Assembly (NCBI RefSeq): GCF_002585305.1 | Contig: NZ_NUNF01000051.1 | Span: 64,348-71,061 of the forward strand | Source of the DNA: Bacillus sp. AFS037270 | GTDB lineage: Bacteria; Bacillota; Bacilli; Bacillales_B; DSM-18226 | DNA length: 6,714 nt | Direction of reading: 5' to 3' | In this document: one piece after another, positions 1 through 4,830 of the stretch | Position numbering within the stretch: the stretch's first letter is position 1 | Layout: every line of letters begins with the position of its first letter | Notes under the pieces: model-generated | The model's database searches: none | Seen by the model: only the letters and a program-made list of their open reading frames with translations | Told to the model about the DNA's origin: nothing | Made by a program: the position numbers and the translations under genes

Positions 1-22
1 CTTTTATACTTTCTTATCTTAT

Positions 23-62
23 AAAAAAGGCAAACAGTGCCCAACACTGTTTGCCTTTTTTT
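23..62. terminator. Intrinsic terminator of the gene left of the window
   Basis: An 11-bp perfect stem, GGCAAACAGTG (29-39) with CACTGTTTGCC (45-55), closes a 5-base loop and is followed by seven T (56-62). Six A precede it (23-28), so it could also act for transcripts coming from the right. It probably ends an upstream + strand gene and insulates the marR promoter. Confidence 0.9.
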
Positions 63-72
63 ATTTATGGAC

Positions 73-102
73 TGGACATAATACAAGTAATTGTGTTAAA
101 TT
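73..102 (+). promoter_or_regulatory. Candidate promoter of the marR-MFS operon
   Basis: A TGGACA (73-78, 5 of 6 to the -35 consensus) lies 18 bp before TAAATT (97-102), which carries an extended -10 TG at 94-95. The 12-mer AATTGTGTTAAA (89-100) recurs on the - strand in front of hxlA, where it also overlaps a candidate extended -10. The predicted start near 109 would fall at the edge of the operator repeats. An alternative -10 is TATAGT (105-110), but it has no good -35. Confidence 0.4.
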
Positions 103-106
103 ATTA

Positions 107-141
107 TAGTTACCCACGATAACTATTACCTACGGTAACTA
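107..141. promoter_or_regulatory. Tandem operator-like repeats in front of marR
   Basis: Two 16-bp units abut exactly: TTACCCACGATAACTA (110-125) and TTACCTACGGTAACTA (126-141), differing at two positions. The second contains the dyad TTACC-TAC-GGTAA (126-138). The first, with its left flank, gives TAGTTA (107-112) facing TAACTA (120-125). MarR dimers bind short palindromes of this kind at their own promoters, so binding by the downstream MarR product is inferred. Bound protein would cover the predicted transcription start. Confidence 0.6.
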
Positions 142-160
142 ATTTTAAAGAAATAAAGAG

Positions 161-589
161 GTGTTTTCGATAAAAACTTCTCAAAAGTTCTTTCACCAAT
201 TACTTATGATGTATCGGCCGTTTGAAAATAGGCTGAATGTTCATCTAGCAGAGCACCAGCTTTATAGAGCACAATGGACGATTTTATACTACTTAGCTAA
301 TAATGAATCAGCGACACTAGTGGAGCTTTCCCATTATATGAGTGTAGAGAAACCCACTGTTACCCGAACAATTAACCGTTTGGAGGAGCTCGGGTTTGTC
401 GAACATGTCCCCGGAAAGGACAAACGTGAAAAGAGAATGCAGCTTTCGGCTGCTGGACAAAAAGTATATAAAGATGTGCGTGTAACAATTGACCAATACG
501 AACAAGAAATCTTAGAAGGGATCACGGAGGAGGAGCAAATTGAGGCCATCCGGATCATGGGGGAAATTCGAAATAATATTACAAAGTAA
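161..589 (+). CDS. MarR-family winged-helix transcriptional regulator
   Basis: This is a dimeric DNA-binding repressor of about 140 residues, the usual length for MarR proteins. The helix-turn-helix lies around residues 52-78, with the recognition helix in SVEKPTVTRTINRLEELG. The wing contains the family's D-x-R type segment, GKDKREKRMQL (85-95). Helices at both ends (about 8-30 and 108-140) would form the dimer interface. It is followed after 12 bases by a transporter, the usual context of MarR repressors that control efflux pumps and bind a small ligand; the ligand is unknown. The pair resembles B. subtilis ywoH-ywoG in organisation, from memory. The start is odd: the GTG at 161 lies inside the best Shine-Dalgarno, AAAGAGGTG (155-163), and the codon at the right distance from it is ATA (170). 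Either GTG without its own good site or ATA is used. The family call is firm, the start is not. Confidence 0.9.
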   Translation: MFSIKTSQKFFHQLLMMYRPFENRLNVHLAEHQLYRAQWTILYYLANNESATLVELSHYMSVEKPTVTRTINRLEELGFVEHVPGKDKREKRMQLSAAGQKVYKDVRVTIDQYEQEILEGITEEEQIEAIRIMGEIRNNITK

Positions 590-601
590 GGGGTTAATAA
601 A

Positions 602-1807
602 GTGAATTCATCAAGATTATGGACAAAGGATTTTATTATTGTTTCTGGTATCAATTTTCTAATAAACCTTGTGTTTTATTTATTAATAGTCATTATTGGG
701 GAGTACGCAGTCGATCAATTTCATGCTTCCACTAGTGAGGCAGGCCTTGTCACAGGTATCTTTATTATCGGCTCTTTAATCGGCAGACTTTTTACCGGTC
801 GTTTCATTGAGTCATTAGGACGCAGAAGAACGCTATTTATTGGTCTGGTTTTCTTTATCATAACGACAATTCTTTATTTAATCAGCTCTAACATAGGCAT
901 CATGCTGACTACACGTTTATTGCATGGTATTGCTGCTGGTATTGTCGGAACAGCTACTGGTACGGTCGCCGCACAAATTATTCCGGCCGCACGAAAAGCA
1001 GAGGGAATTGGTTACTTTAGCATGAGTACTACCCTAGCTACAGCAATTGGCCCGTTCATCGGACTATATATGACGCAGCATACCACTTTCCAAATGATTT
1101 TTATTTTTTCCGTCGTTTTGGGAATCATAAGTTTCATCACATCATTGTTTGTTCATGTTCCTGCCGTAACAGTAACTGCCAAACAAACTGGCGAAATACA
1201 AGGAGGAGGCTTTAAGCTTTCAAACTTTATTGAGCCTAAGGCTGTGCCGATTGCCCTCATAACACTTGTTATTTCTTTTTGTTATTCAAGTGTTCTTTCA
1301 TTTATTAAGTTCTATGCGAATGAAATTAACCTAGTTAGTGCAGCAAGCTTTTTCTTTCTTGTTTATTCTGTTGCTGTTTTATTCTCACGCCCTTTCACCG
1401 GCCGCTTGATGGACACGAGAGGTGCAAACTATATTATGTACCCTGGCTTTGTTATTTTAGCAGCTGGAATGGTGCTTCTAAGTTCGGTCAATTCAGGGCT
1501 TATGTTACTTGTGGCCGGCGCTCTGATTGGTCTTGGCTTTGGAAATATGCAATCAAGCACACAGGCTATTGCAGTCAAATTAACACCGGCGCACCGGATG
1601 GGATTGGCCACTTCAACATTCTTTATCGCTCTTGATGCCGGACTAGGGTTTGGACCTTATATACTTGGATTCATCATTCCCGTAACGGGTTATAGATCAT
1701 TATATGTGATTCTTGGATTAGCTGTTTTTGTATCTACAGTTCTGTACTATTTCTTGCATGGTAAAAAGGAACATGAGTTACGAGCAAATCTTAAGTCAGC
1801 AGCATAA
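602..1807 (+). CDS. Major facilitator superfamily transporter (drug/metabolite efflux type)
   Basis: This 401-residue protein is an integral inner-membrane carrier with about 12 hydrophobic segments. A typical MFS motif A (GRLFTGRFIESLGRRR, 61-76) sits between TM2 and TM3, with its second-half echo at 262-274 (SRPFTGRLMDTRG). ATAIGPFIGLYM (147-158) fits motif C, the TM5 antiporter motif of proton-coupled drug exporters. A polar linker at about 188-212 separates the two six-helix halves. The GTG start at 602 is preceded at eight bases by AAGGGG (588-593), which overlaps the marR stop codon, so the two genes are co-transcribed and closely coupled. It is probably a proton-driven exporter induced when the MarR repressor releases its operator. 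The substrate cannot be read from sequence; B. subtilis YwoG is the likely nearest described relative (from memory). Confidence 0.9.
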   Translation: MNSSRLWTKDFIIVSGINFLINLVFYLLIVIIGEYAVDQFHASTSEAGLVTGIFIIGSLIGRLFTGRFIESLGRRRTLFIGLVFFIITTILYLISSNIGIMLTTRLLHGIAAGIVGTATGTVAAQIIPAARKAEGIGYFSMSTTLATAIGPFIGLYMTQHTTFQMIFIFSVVLGIISFITSLFVHVPAVTVTAKQTGEIQGGGFKLSNFIEPKAVPIALITLVISFCYSSVLSFIKFYANEINLVSAASFFFLVYSVAVLFSRPFTGRLMDTRGANYIMYPGFVILAAGMVLLSSVNSGLMLLVAGALIGLGFGNMQSSTQAIAVKLTPAHRMGLATSTFFIALDAGLGFGPYILGFIIPVTGYRSLYVILGLAVFVSTVLYYFLHGKKEHELRANLKSAA

Positions 1808-1815
1808 ATATAGGT

Positions 1816-1846
1816 AAGAGGCGAACAGCCTTTTCCTCTTTTTTTT
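1816..1846 (+). terminator. Terminator of the marR-MFS operon
   Basis: AAGAGG (1816-1821) can pair with CCTCTT (1835-1840), or AAGAGGC with GCCTTTT (1828-1834) through one G-T pair. Both are followed closely by a T run ending at 1846. It lies 9 bases after the transporter stop codon. Confidence 0.7.
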
Positions 1847-1927
1847 ATACATGTCTAACACTTGCATAAGACCTGCTGGAAGGAAATAAGATAAAATAAG
1901 GATCCTAAATTAAGGGGTTGTTCTAGG

Positions 1928-2116
1928 GTGGCCATATTTAATAAGATTGCATTATTTTTTGTCATTTTGTATTCTGTTATCATTTTGATAAATACTTATT
2001 TGGGAGAAAGTGAACGGCTTCAATCAAATGTCATGTTTTTTTTGATGAATGGGTTTGCCTATATTGTCTCGGCTTTGGAAGTAGAAAAAGAGAAACAAAT
2101 TGTTTTGGAGACCTGA
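1928..2116 (+). CDS. Small two-TM membrane protein of unknown function
   Basis: This 62-residue product is not one I recognise. Two hydrophobic stretches, about residues 6-25 (IALFFVILYSVIILI...) and 34-50 (NVMFFLMNGFAYIVSAL), are separated by a short polar turn (GESERLQS), and a charged tail follows (EVEKEKQIVLET). It is probably a hairpin in the cytoplasmic membrane with both ends on the same side. The GTG start is supported by AAGGGG (1912-1917) ten bases upstream; the nearby TTG at 1919 meets a stop after one codon. It stands alone between two terminators, so it is expressed separately from the transporter. No clear promoter is visible; TAAAAT (1892-1897) is a possible -10 without a good -35. 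Translation is likely but unproven. Confidence 0.65.
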   Translation: MAIFNKIALFFVILYSVIILINTYLGESERLQSNVMFFLMNGFAYIVSALEVEKEKQIVLET

Positions 2117-2181
2117 TTTTCTTCCGATTTTCACATCGAGAAAGCAAGTGATTTTTAACTAAACGTTTGATTAGTTTTATG

Positions 2182-2224
2182 AAAAAGGCGCCTGCACCTT
2201 TACCCGGTGCAAGCGCCTTTTTTT
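2182..2224. terminator. Bidirectional intrinsic terminator
   Basis: A 12-bp stem with one mismatch pairs GGCGCCTGCACC (2187-2198) with GGTGCAAGCGCC (2206-2217), with a 7-base loop. It is flanked by A5 (2182-2186) on the left and T7 (2218-2224) on the right. It lies between the converging small membrane gene and desR and suits both strands. Confidence 0.92.
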
Positions 2225-2233
2225 ATTAAAGTA

Positions 2234-2746
2234 TTAACCTGTAGGGAGTTTCATTTTTTCCCTTATCGTAGAAAGATATCTTTTTACAGTCCCAAGCATC
2301 GGCTTATCGTGCGGAATTAAATCATTACTTGTTTCCATACCTTCTTGCTCAAATCTTTCGTCCATTAGTTCATGAGAATAAATTCGCCCGCCAGCGAAAA
2401 TGCTTCGAATAGAACATGCTAACTCTTCACTGGGACTGTCTTTCAGTAAATATCCTCTTACATCCGCTTTTAACGCGCGCTGCCAATAGCCTTGTCTAGC
2501 AAAGGTAGTCAAAATAATCACCTTACAGCCTAATGGTTTTAGGATTTCTGCTGCCTCTAGACCGCTTTTGATAGGCATCTCGATATCCATTAGACAAACA
2601 TCCGGCTTTAAACGGTGTACAAGCCTTATGGCCTCTTCCCCATCTGCCGCAAGACCGATGACTTCCATATCATCTTCCAAATTGAGGAGAGTACCAATTG
2701 CCTCTAACAGCATTTCCTGATCTTCCGCTATTACAATTCGAATCAC
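2234..2746 (-). CDS. desR: DesR-like response regulator with a deleted DNA-binding domain
   Basis: DesR is the NarL/LuxR-type regulator that, when phosphorylated by DesK, activates the desaturase gene. The receiver (about 1-118) is very close to B. subtilis DesR as I recall it: acidic pair E8-D9, phospho-acceptor D54 in MDIEMP, T80 and K102 in LLKDSPSEELA. The C-terminal half is damaged. NDLIPHDK (141-148) matches the start of the LuxR domain (NPLTDREK in B. subtilis). After three residues the frame jumps to GTVKRYLSTIREKM (152-165), which corresponds to the recognition helix, so some 20 residues with the scaffold helices are missing. The protein also stops at KLPTG, short of the last helix, giving 170 residues against about 199. 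The GTG start at 2746 is chosen because AAGGAG lies nine bases upstream and the family begins M-I-x-I-x-I-A-E-D; the open frame running back to 2818 is not family-like. Probably a pseudogene in function or a receiver-only protein. Confidence 0.85.
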   Translation of the reverse strand: MIRIVIAEDQEMLLEAIGTLLNLEDDMEVIGLAADGEEAIRLVHRLKPDVCLMDIEMPIKSGLEAAEILKPLGCKVIILTTFARQGYWQRALKADVRGYLLKDSPSEELACSIRSIFAGGRIYSHELMDERFEQEGMETSNDLIPHDKPMLGTVKRYLSTIREKMKLPTG

Positions 2747-2848
2747 ATTTGTTCTCTCCTTATCCGCAGCTAAGGAAATGCGCAAGTACCCGTTTAGTTG
2801 GTGTTGAAACTGGCACATTCTCTATTTTTATACTTACTTGTAAGACAT
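2747..2848 (-). pseudogene. desK: Possible remnant of the desK sensor kinase
   Basis: In B. subtilis desK lies between des and desR. Here only 136 bp separate them. A strong AGGAGG (2859-2854) precedes an ATG at 2848 by five bases, but that frame gives MSYK and stops. Just before desR, in frame with it, the peptide NGYLRISLAADKERTN resembles the end of a histidine-kinase ATPase domain (B. subtilis DesK ends NGTKLTMAIPNNSK, from memory). This suggests a large deletion that kept the kinase start and the last codons with frame damage. The match is very short and may be chance; the absence of an intact kinase is certain for this window. Confidence 0.3.
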
Positions 2849-2849
2849 C

Positions 2850-2873
2850 GACTCCTCCTGGTAGAGAGGAGTC
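2850..2873. repeat. Perfect 8-bp inverted repeat between des and desR
   Basis: GACTCCTC (2850-2857) pairs perfectly with GAGGAGTC (2866-2873) around an 8-base loop, nine bases past the des stop codon. On the - strand there is no T run after it, so it is not a normal terminator for des. The arm at 2857-2850 contains part of the AGGAGGAG ribosome-binding-like sequence, so in a transcript the hairpin would mask it. Confidence 0.6.
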
Positions 2874-2882
2874 AGCCCATTT

Positions 2883-3914
2883 TTATAATTCAGGTTTTGC
2901 TTGAACAGCTATTCTCTTTTTCGCAACAGCTTTTATATCCTTAAAAGTGATAAAGTTCTTTGCTTTCTCATCCCAAAGACGAAATCGCAGTGAACGAAGG
3001 CTTGTTGCAAGAGTAATCGTAGGGACGTGCTGTAATGGCGAGGTGCTAGTGTGCGCCTCTTCGAGTTTATAATTAGGGACCCTTGGACTTAAGTGGTGAA
3101 CATGGTGAAAGCCGATATTACCTGTTAGCCATTGTAATACTTTCGGAAGCTTGTAGAAGGAACTTCCTTCGACCGCTGCTAATACATATTCCCACTCTTT
3201 GTCATGCTCAAAATATGAGTCTTCAAAGGTATGCTGTACATAGAACAGCCAAATACCCGCTGCTCCTGAAATCATGAAAATGGAGCCTTGCACTAACAAA
3301 AACAACTGCCAGCCGAGCGCCCAACAAAGCAAGGCAACCAAGGCCACTATTATAATATTGGTTAAATAAGTGTTGTTACGTTCCTTTGTTCTTGCACCTT
3401 TACGGTTGAATCTATTTTTTAAAAGGAATACATAAATGGGACCTAATCCAAACATAACCAAAGGATTGCGATAAAATCTGTATGCCAAACGCGTTTTCAG
3501 CGGTGCAGCTAGATATTCATCAACTGTCAGCGTCCAAATATCCCCTGTGCCACGCTTATCTAAATTGCCGCTTGTAGCATGATGAACGGAGTGGTCATGT
3601 CCCCATTGATCAAAAGGATGCATGGTAAGAACACCCATACACGTTCCTACGATACGGTTGGCACGACGGCTCTTAAAAAAGGAGAAATGAGTACAATCAT
3701 GGAAAATAATAAAAATTCTTGTTAAGAAACCTGCTGCAATTATAATCGGAACCAGAGCTAACCAATACGAAACCGACAGGCTCGCGTAAGCTAGGTACCA
3801 AAGTGCAATAAAAGGGACAACTGTGTTGATAATTTGGAAAATACTTTCTTTAGTTGTTGATTTTTCAAACGGAGCTACTTGTTTCTTTAAATTTTTCGTA
3901 TCATGTATAGTCAT
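2883..3914 (-). CDS. des: Acyl-lipid (phospholipid) fatty acid desaturase, Des type
   Basis: This enzyme introduces a cis double bond into acyl chains of membrane phospholipids (delta-5 in B. subtilis Des), using a di-iron centre and ferredoxin/flavodoxin electrons, to restore fluidity in the cold. All three histidine boxes are present: HDCTH (72-76), HSVHH (108-112) and HHVHH (270-274 with H270). Hydrophobic segments at about 26-48, 50-71, 152-165, 184-210 and 212-226 fit the family topology, with the boxes facing the cytoplasm. Stretches such as SSNLDKRGTGDIW-like (115-127) and GPIYVFL (158-164) are strongly Des-like. Length is 343 residues against about 352. The ATG at 3914 is chosen over the one at 4037: GAAGGG lies ten bases upstream, and homologues begin near here (MT...KKQVAPF). 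The upstream 41 residues would run through the promoter. No key residue is missing, so the enzyme appears functional although its partner regulator is damaged. Confidence 0.95.
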   Translation of the reverse strand: MTIHDTKNLKKQVAPFEKSTTKESIFQIINTVVPFIALWYLAYASLSVSYWLALVPIIIAAGFLTRIFIIFHDCTHFSFFKSRRANRIVGTCMGVLTMHPFDQWGHDHSVHHATSGNLDKRGTGDIWTLTVDEYLAAPLKTRLAYRFYRNPLVMFGLGPIYVFLLKNRFNRKGARTKERNNTYLTNIIIVALVALLCWALGWQLFLLVQGSIFMISGAAGIWLFYVQHTFEDSYFEHDKEWEYVLAAVEGSSFYKLPKVLQWLTGNIGFHHVHHLSPRVPNYKLEEAHTSTSPLQHVPTITLATSLRSLRFRLWDEKAKNFITFKDIKAVAKKRIAVQAKPEL

Positions 3915-3949
3915 TTCGTGAATTCCCTTCTTTCTTATTCTTACTTCAA

Positions 3950-3979
3950 AGTATAGAGGAAGGTAAATGTACATGTTAG
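3950..3979 (-). promoter_or_regulatory. Candidate des promoter
   Basis: On the - strand TATACT (3955-3950, 5 of 6 to the -10 consensus) follows CTAACA (3979-3974, 4 of 6) with an 18-bp spacer. The start would lie near 3943, giving a leader of about 29 bases with the GAAGGG ribosome site. A poor -35 directly below the operator-like repeats fits an activator-dependent promoter, as described for B. subtilis Pdes. Confidence 0.5.
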
Positions 3980-3986
3980 TAGCAGG

Positions 3987-4017
3987 TGTCATATGACAAC
4001 CATGATAAATGTCATAT
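3987..4017. promoter_or_regulatory. Putative DesR operator upstream of des
   Basis: TGTCATATGACA (3987-3998) is a perfect 12-bp palindrome, and the 8-mer TGTCATAT recurs at 4010-4017, 23 bp away. ATGA (4002-4005) opposes the second TGTCAT. Relative to the predicted start near 3943 this covers about -44 to -74. In B. subtilis phosphorylated DesR binds two neighbouring sites just upstream of the -35 of des, so identity as DesR sites is inferred from position and dyad symmetry. Confidence 0.5.
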
Positions 4018-4032
4018 TTACGGTGTAAATAT
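4014..4032. repeat. 19-bp perfect dyad ATATTTACGGTGTAAATAT
   Basis: Eight-base arms flank a GGT centre, overlapping the distal end of the putative DesR operator at about -71 to -89 from the predicted des start. There is no T run beyond it, so it is not a terminator. It may be an extra protein-binding site. Confidence 0.5.
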
Positions 4033-4039
4033 TGCAAAT

Positions 4040-4052
4040 GGTGTCAGGCACC
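4040..4052. repeat. Copy 1 of the 13-bp near-palindrome GGTGTCAGGCACC
   Basis: The sequence is identical to 4248-4260 and pairs with itself as GGTG...CACC. I recall the same word and its complement GGTGCCTGACACC as frequent in intergenic DNA of many Bacillaceae; that is memory, not measured here. It lies upstream of des, outside the predicted promoter. Confidence 0.6.
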
Positions 4053-4152
4053 GTTGATTTTACTCGGTTTTCAGCGAGGTTGCTGGAAGAAATTACATAA
4101 TATTTTTTAAAAGTTTTTTATTGACTTCTCTCTTCCCACGTTTCAACTTCAA

Positions 4153-4191
4153 GAAAAAAGGCTGATTCAAAGGGTCTCCTTTGAATCAGCC
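4153..4191 (-). terminator. Terminator of the hxlAB operon
   Basis: A 14-bp perfect stem, GGCTGATTCAAAGG (4160-4173) with CCTTTGAATCAGCC (4178-4191), closes a four-base loop. Reading on the - strand, it is followed by six T (A run at 4154-4159 on the + strand). It lies about 94 bases after the hxlB stop codon. Confidence 0.92.
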
Positions 4192-4247
4192 AAGCTTTGA
4201 AGCTCATCATTGTCAATGTGCATGTAGGATGGACACTGTACACGAGA

Positions 4248-4260
4248 GGTGTCAGGCACC
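4248..4260. repeat. Copy 2 of the 13-bp near-palindrome GGTGTCAGGCACC
   Basis: A second identical copy in direct orientation, 208 bp from the first, between the hxlB stop and its terminator. It is preceded by GGACACTGTACACGAGA, whose GACAC (4232-4236) can pair with the GTGTC inside the repeat, so the folded unit may be longer on this side. Confidence 0.6.
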
Positions 4261-4284
4261 ATTTATACTATTTACAACATCCCG

Positions 4285-4830
4285 CTATTCTAAATTGCTA
4301 TGGCGGGCGAAGGCGTCATTGTTGCTTACGCTGCTTAGTTGGCTGTACTGAAGACAGATGGTGTCAAATAGCAGGTGAACGCATTGGTCGAATAAGGAGC
4401 CCAGCGGCTGAATGGTTTTAAGTTCATTTTCACGGCGGTATTTGGTTGCTGCTGGAACATGCAGGATTCTAGTGGCAGCCGCTGCTAGTGGTGATTCTGG
4501 ATTAGTCGTCACCGCAATAACCGGGCAGCCAAGTGATTGTGTCTTTTCAGACGTCCAAACAACACTCTTGGTTGTTCCAGACCCCGATACGGAGACCAAT
4601 AAGTCTCCTTCACCAATCGCTGGAGTGATTGTTTCTCCAACAACATACACCGTTGCACCTAAGTGCATTAATCTCATCGCGAACGATTTGGCCATTAATC
4701 CTGACCGTCCTTCACCAATGATAAAAATACGTTCTGCCTTTTGTAATTCACCAGCCAATTCTTGCAGTTGTTCTTCTGCCACTTGGCTTAATACTGTCTC
4801 AATTTCCTTTAAAATAGTTGAAACGATCAT
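4285..4830 (-). CDS. hxlB: 6-phospho-3-hexuloisomerase
   Basis: This cytoplasmic SIS-domain isomerase interconverts D-arabino-hex-3-ulose 6-phosphate and fructose 6-phosphate, the second step of the ribulose-monophosphate pathway. The sugar-phosphate loop is GEGRSGLMAKSFAMRLMHLG (39-58). The second phosphate-binding segment is SGSGTTKS (82-89), followed by TTNPESPL (108-115). KTIQPLGSLF (138-147) and the C-terminal ARHSNLE match HxlB proteins closely. Length is 181 residues against about 185. The ATG at 4830 is chosen over the one at 4851: AGGAGG lies seven bases upstream, and this ATG overlaps the hxlA stop as ATGA, indicating translational coupling. One oddity: LFDQ (D148) stands where B. 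subtilis HxlB and the archaeal enzyme have LFE, as I recall, a Glu-to-Asp change in a region near the active site. The function is otherwise well supported by the pairing with hxlA. Confidence 0.93.
   Translation of the reverse strand: MIVSTILKEIETVLSQVAEEQLQELAGELQKAERIFIIGEGRSGLMAKSFAMRLMHLGATVYVVGETITPAIGEGDLLVSVSGSGTTKSVVWTSEKTQSLGCPVIAVTTNPESPLAAAATRILHVPAATKYRRENELKTIQPLGSLFDQCVHLLFDTICLQYSQLSSVSNNDAFARHSNLE

Larger units (their letters stand above)
3915..4284. other. 370-bp gene-free region between des and hxlB
   Basis: This stretch holds, from left to right, the des leader and promoter, the operator-like palindromes, two copies of a 13-bp near-palindrome (4040-4052, 4248-4260) and the hxl terminator (4153-4191). 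The remaining AT-rich part, about 4060-4150, shows nothing I can assign. No convincing coding frame with a ribosome site is seen on either strand. Confidence 0.6.

Noticed and set aside
334..654. 106-residue open frame on the - strand across marR and the transporter start
   Set aside because: It is antisense to two well-supported genes and crosses their junction, with no family resemblance.
2157..2176. Weak hairpin AACTAA/TTAGTT as a terminator
   Set aside because: Only six A/T-rich pairs; the strong terminator directly downstream (2182-2224) makes this unnecessary.
2747..2818. Upstream extension of the DesR frame to an ATG at 2818
   Set aside because: The added 24 residues are unlike DesR, whose N-terminus begins at the I-x-I-x-I-A-E-D strand. 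The good ribosome site AAGGAG fits the GTG at 2746.
3915..4037. Upstream extension of the des frame to an ATG at 4037
   Set aside because: It would translate the predicted promoter and operator palindromes, is not like Des homologues, and lacks a ribosome site; the ATG at 3914 has one.
4121..4126. TTGACT as a + strand -35 promoter box
   Set aside because: No -10 hexamer lies 16-18 bp downstream, and no + strand gene follows it.
4197..4421. 74-residue + strand open frame after the hxl terminator
   Set aside because: It runs through the 13-bp repeat and antisense to hxlB, with a Cys/Arg-rich composition typical of chance frames and no ribosome site.
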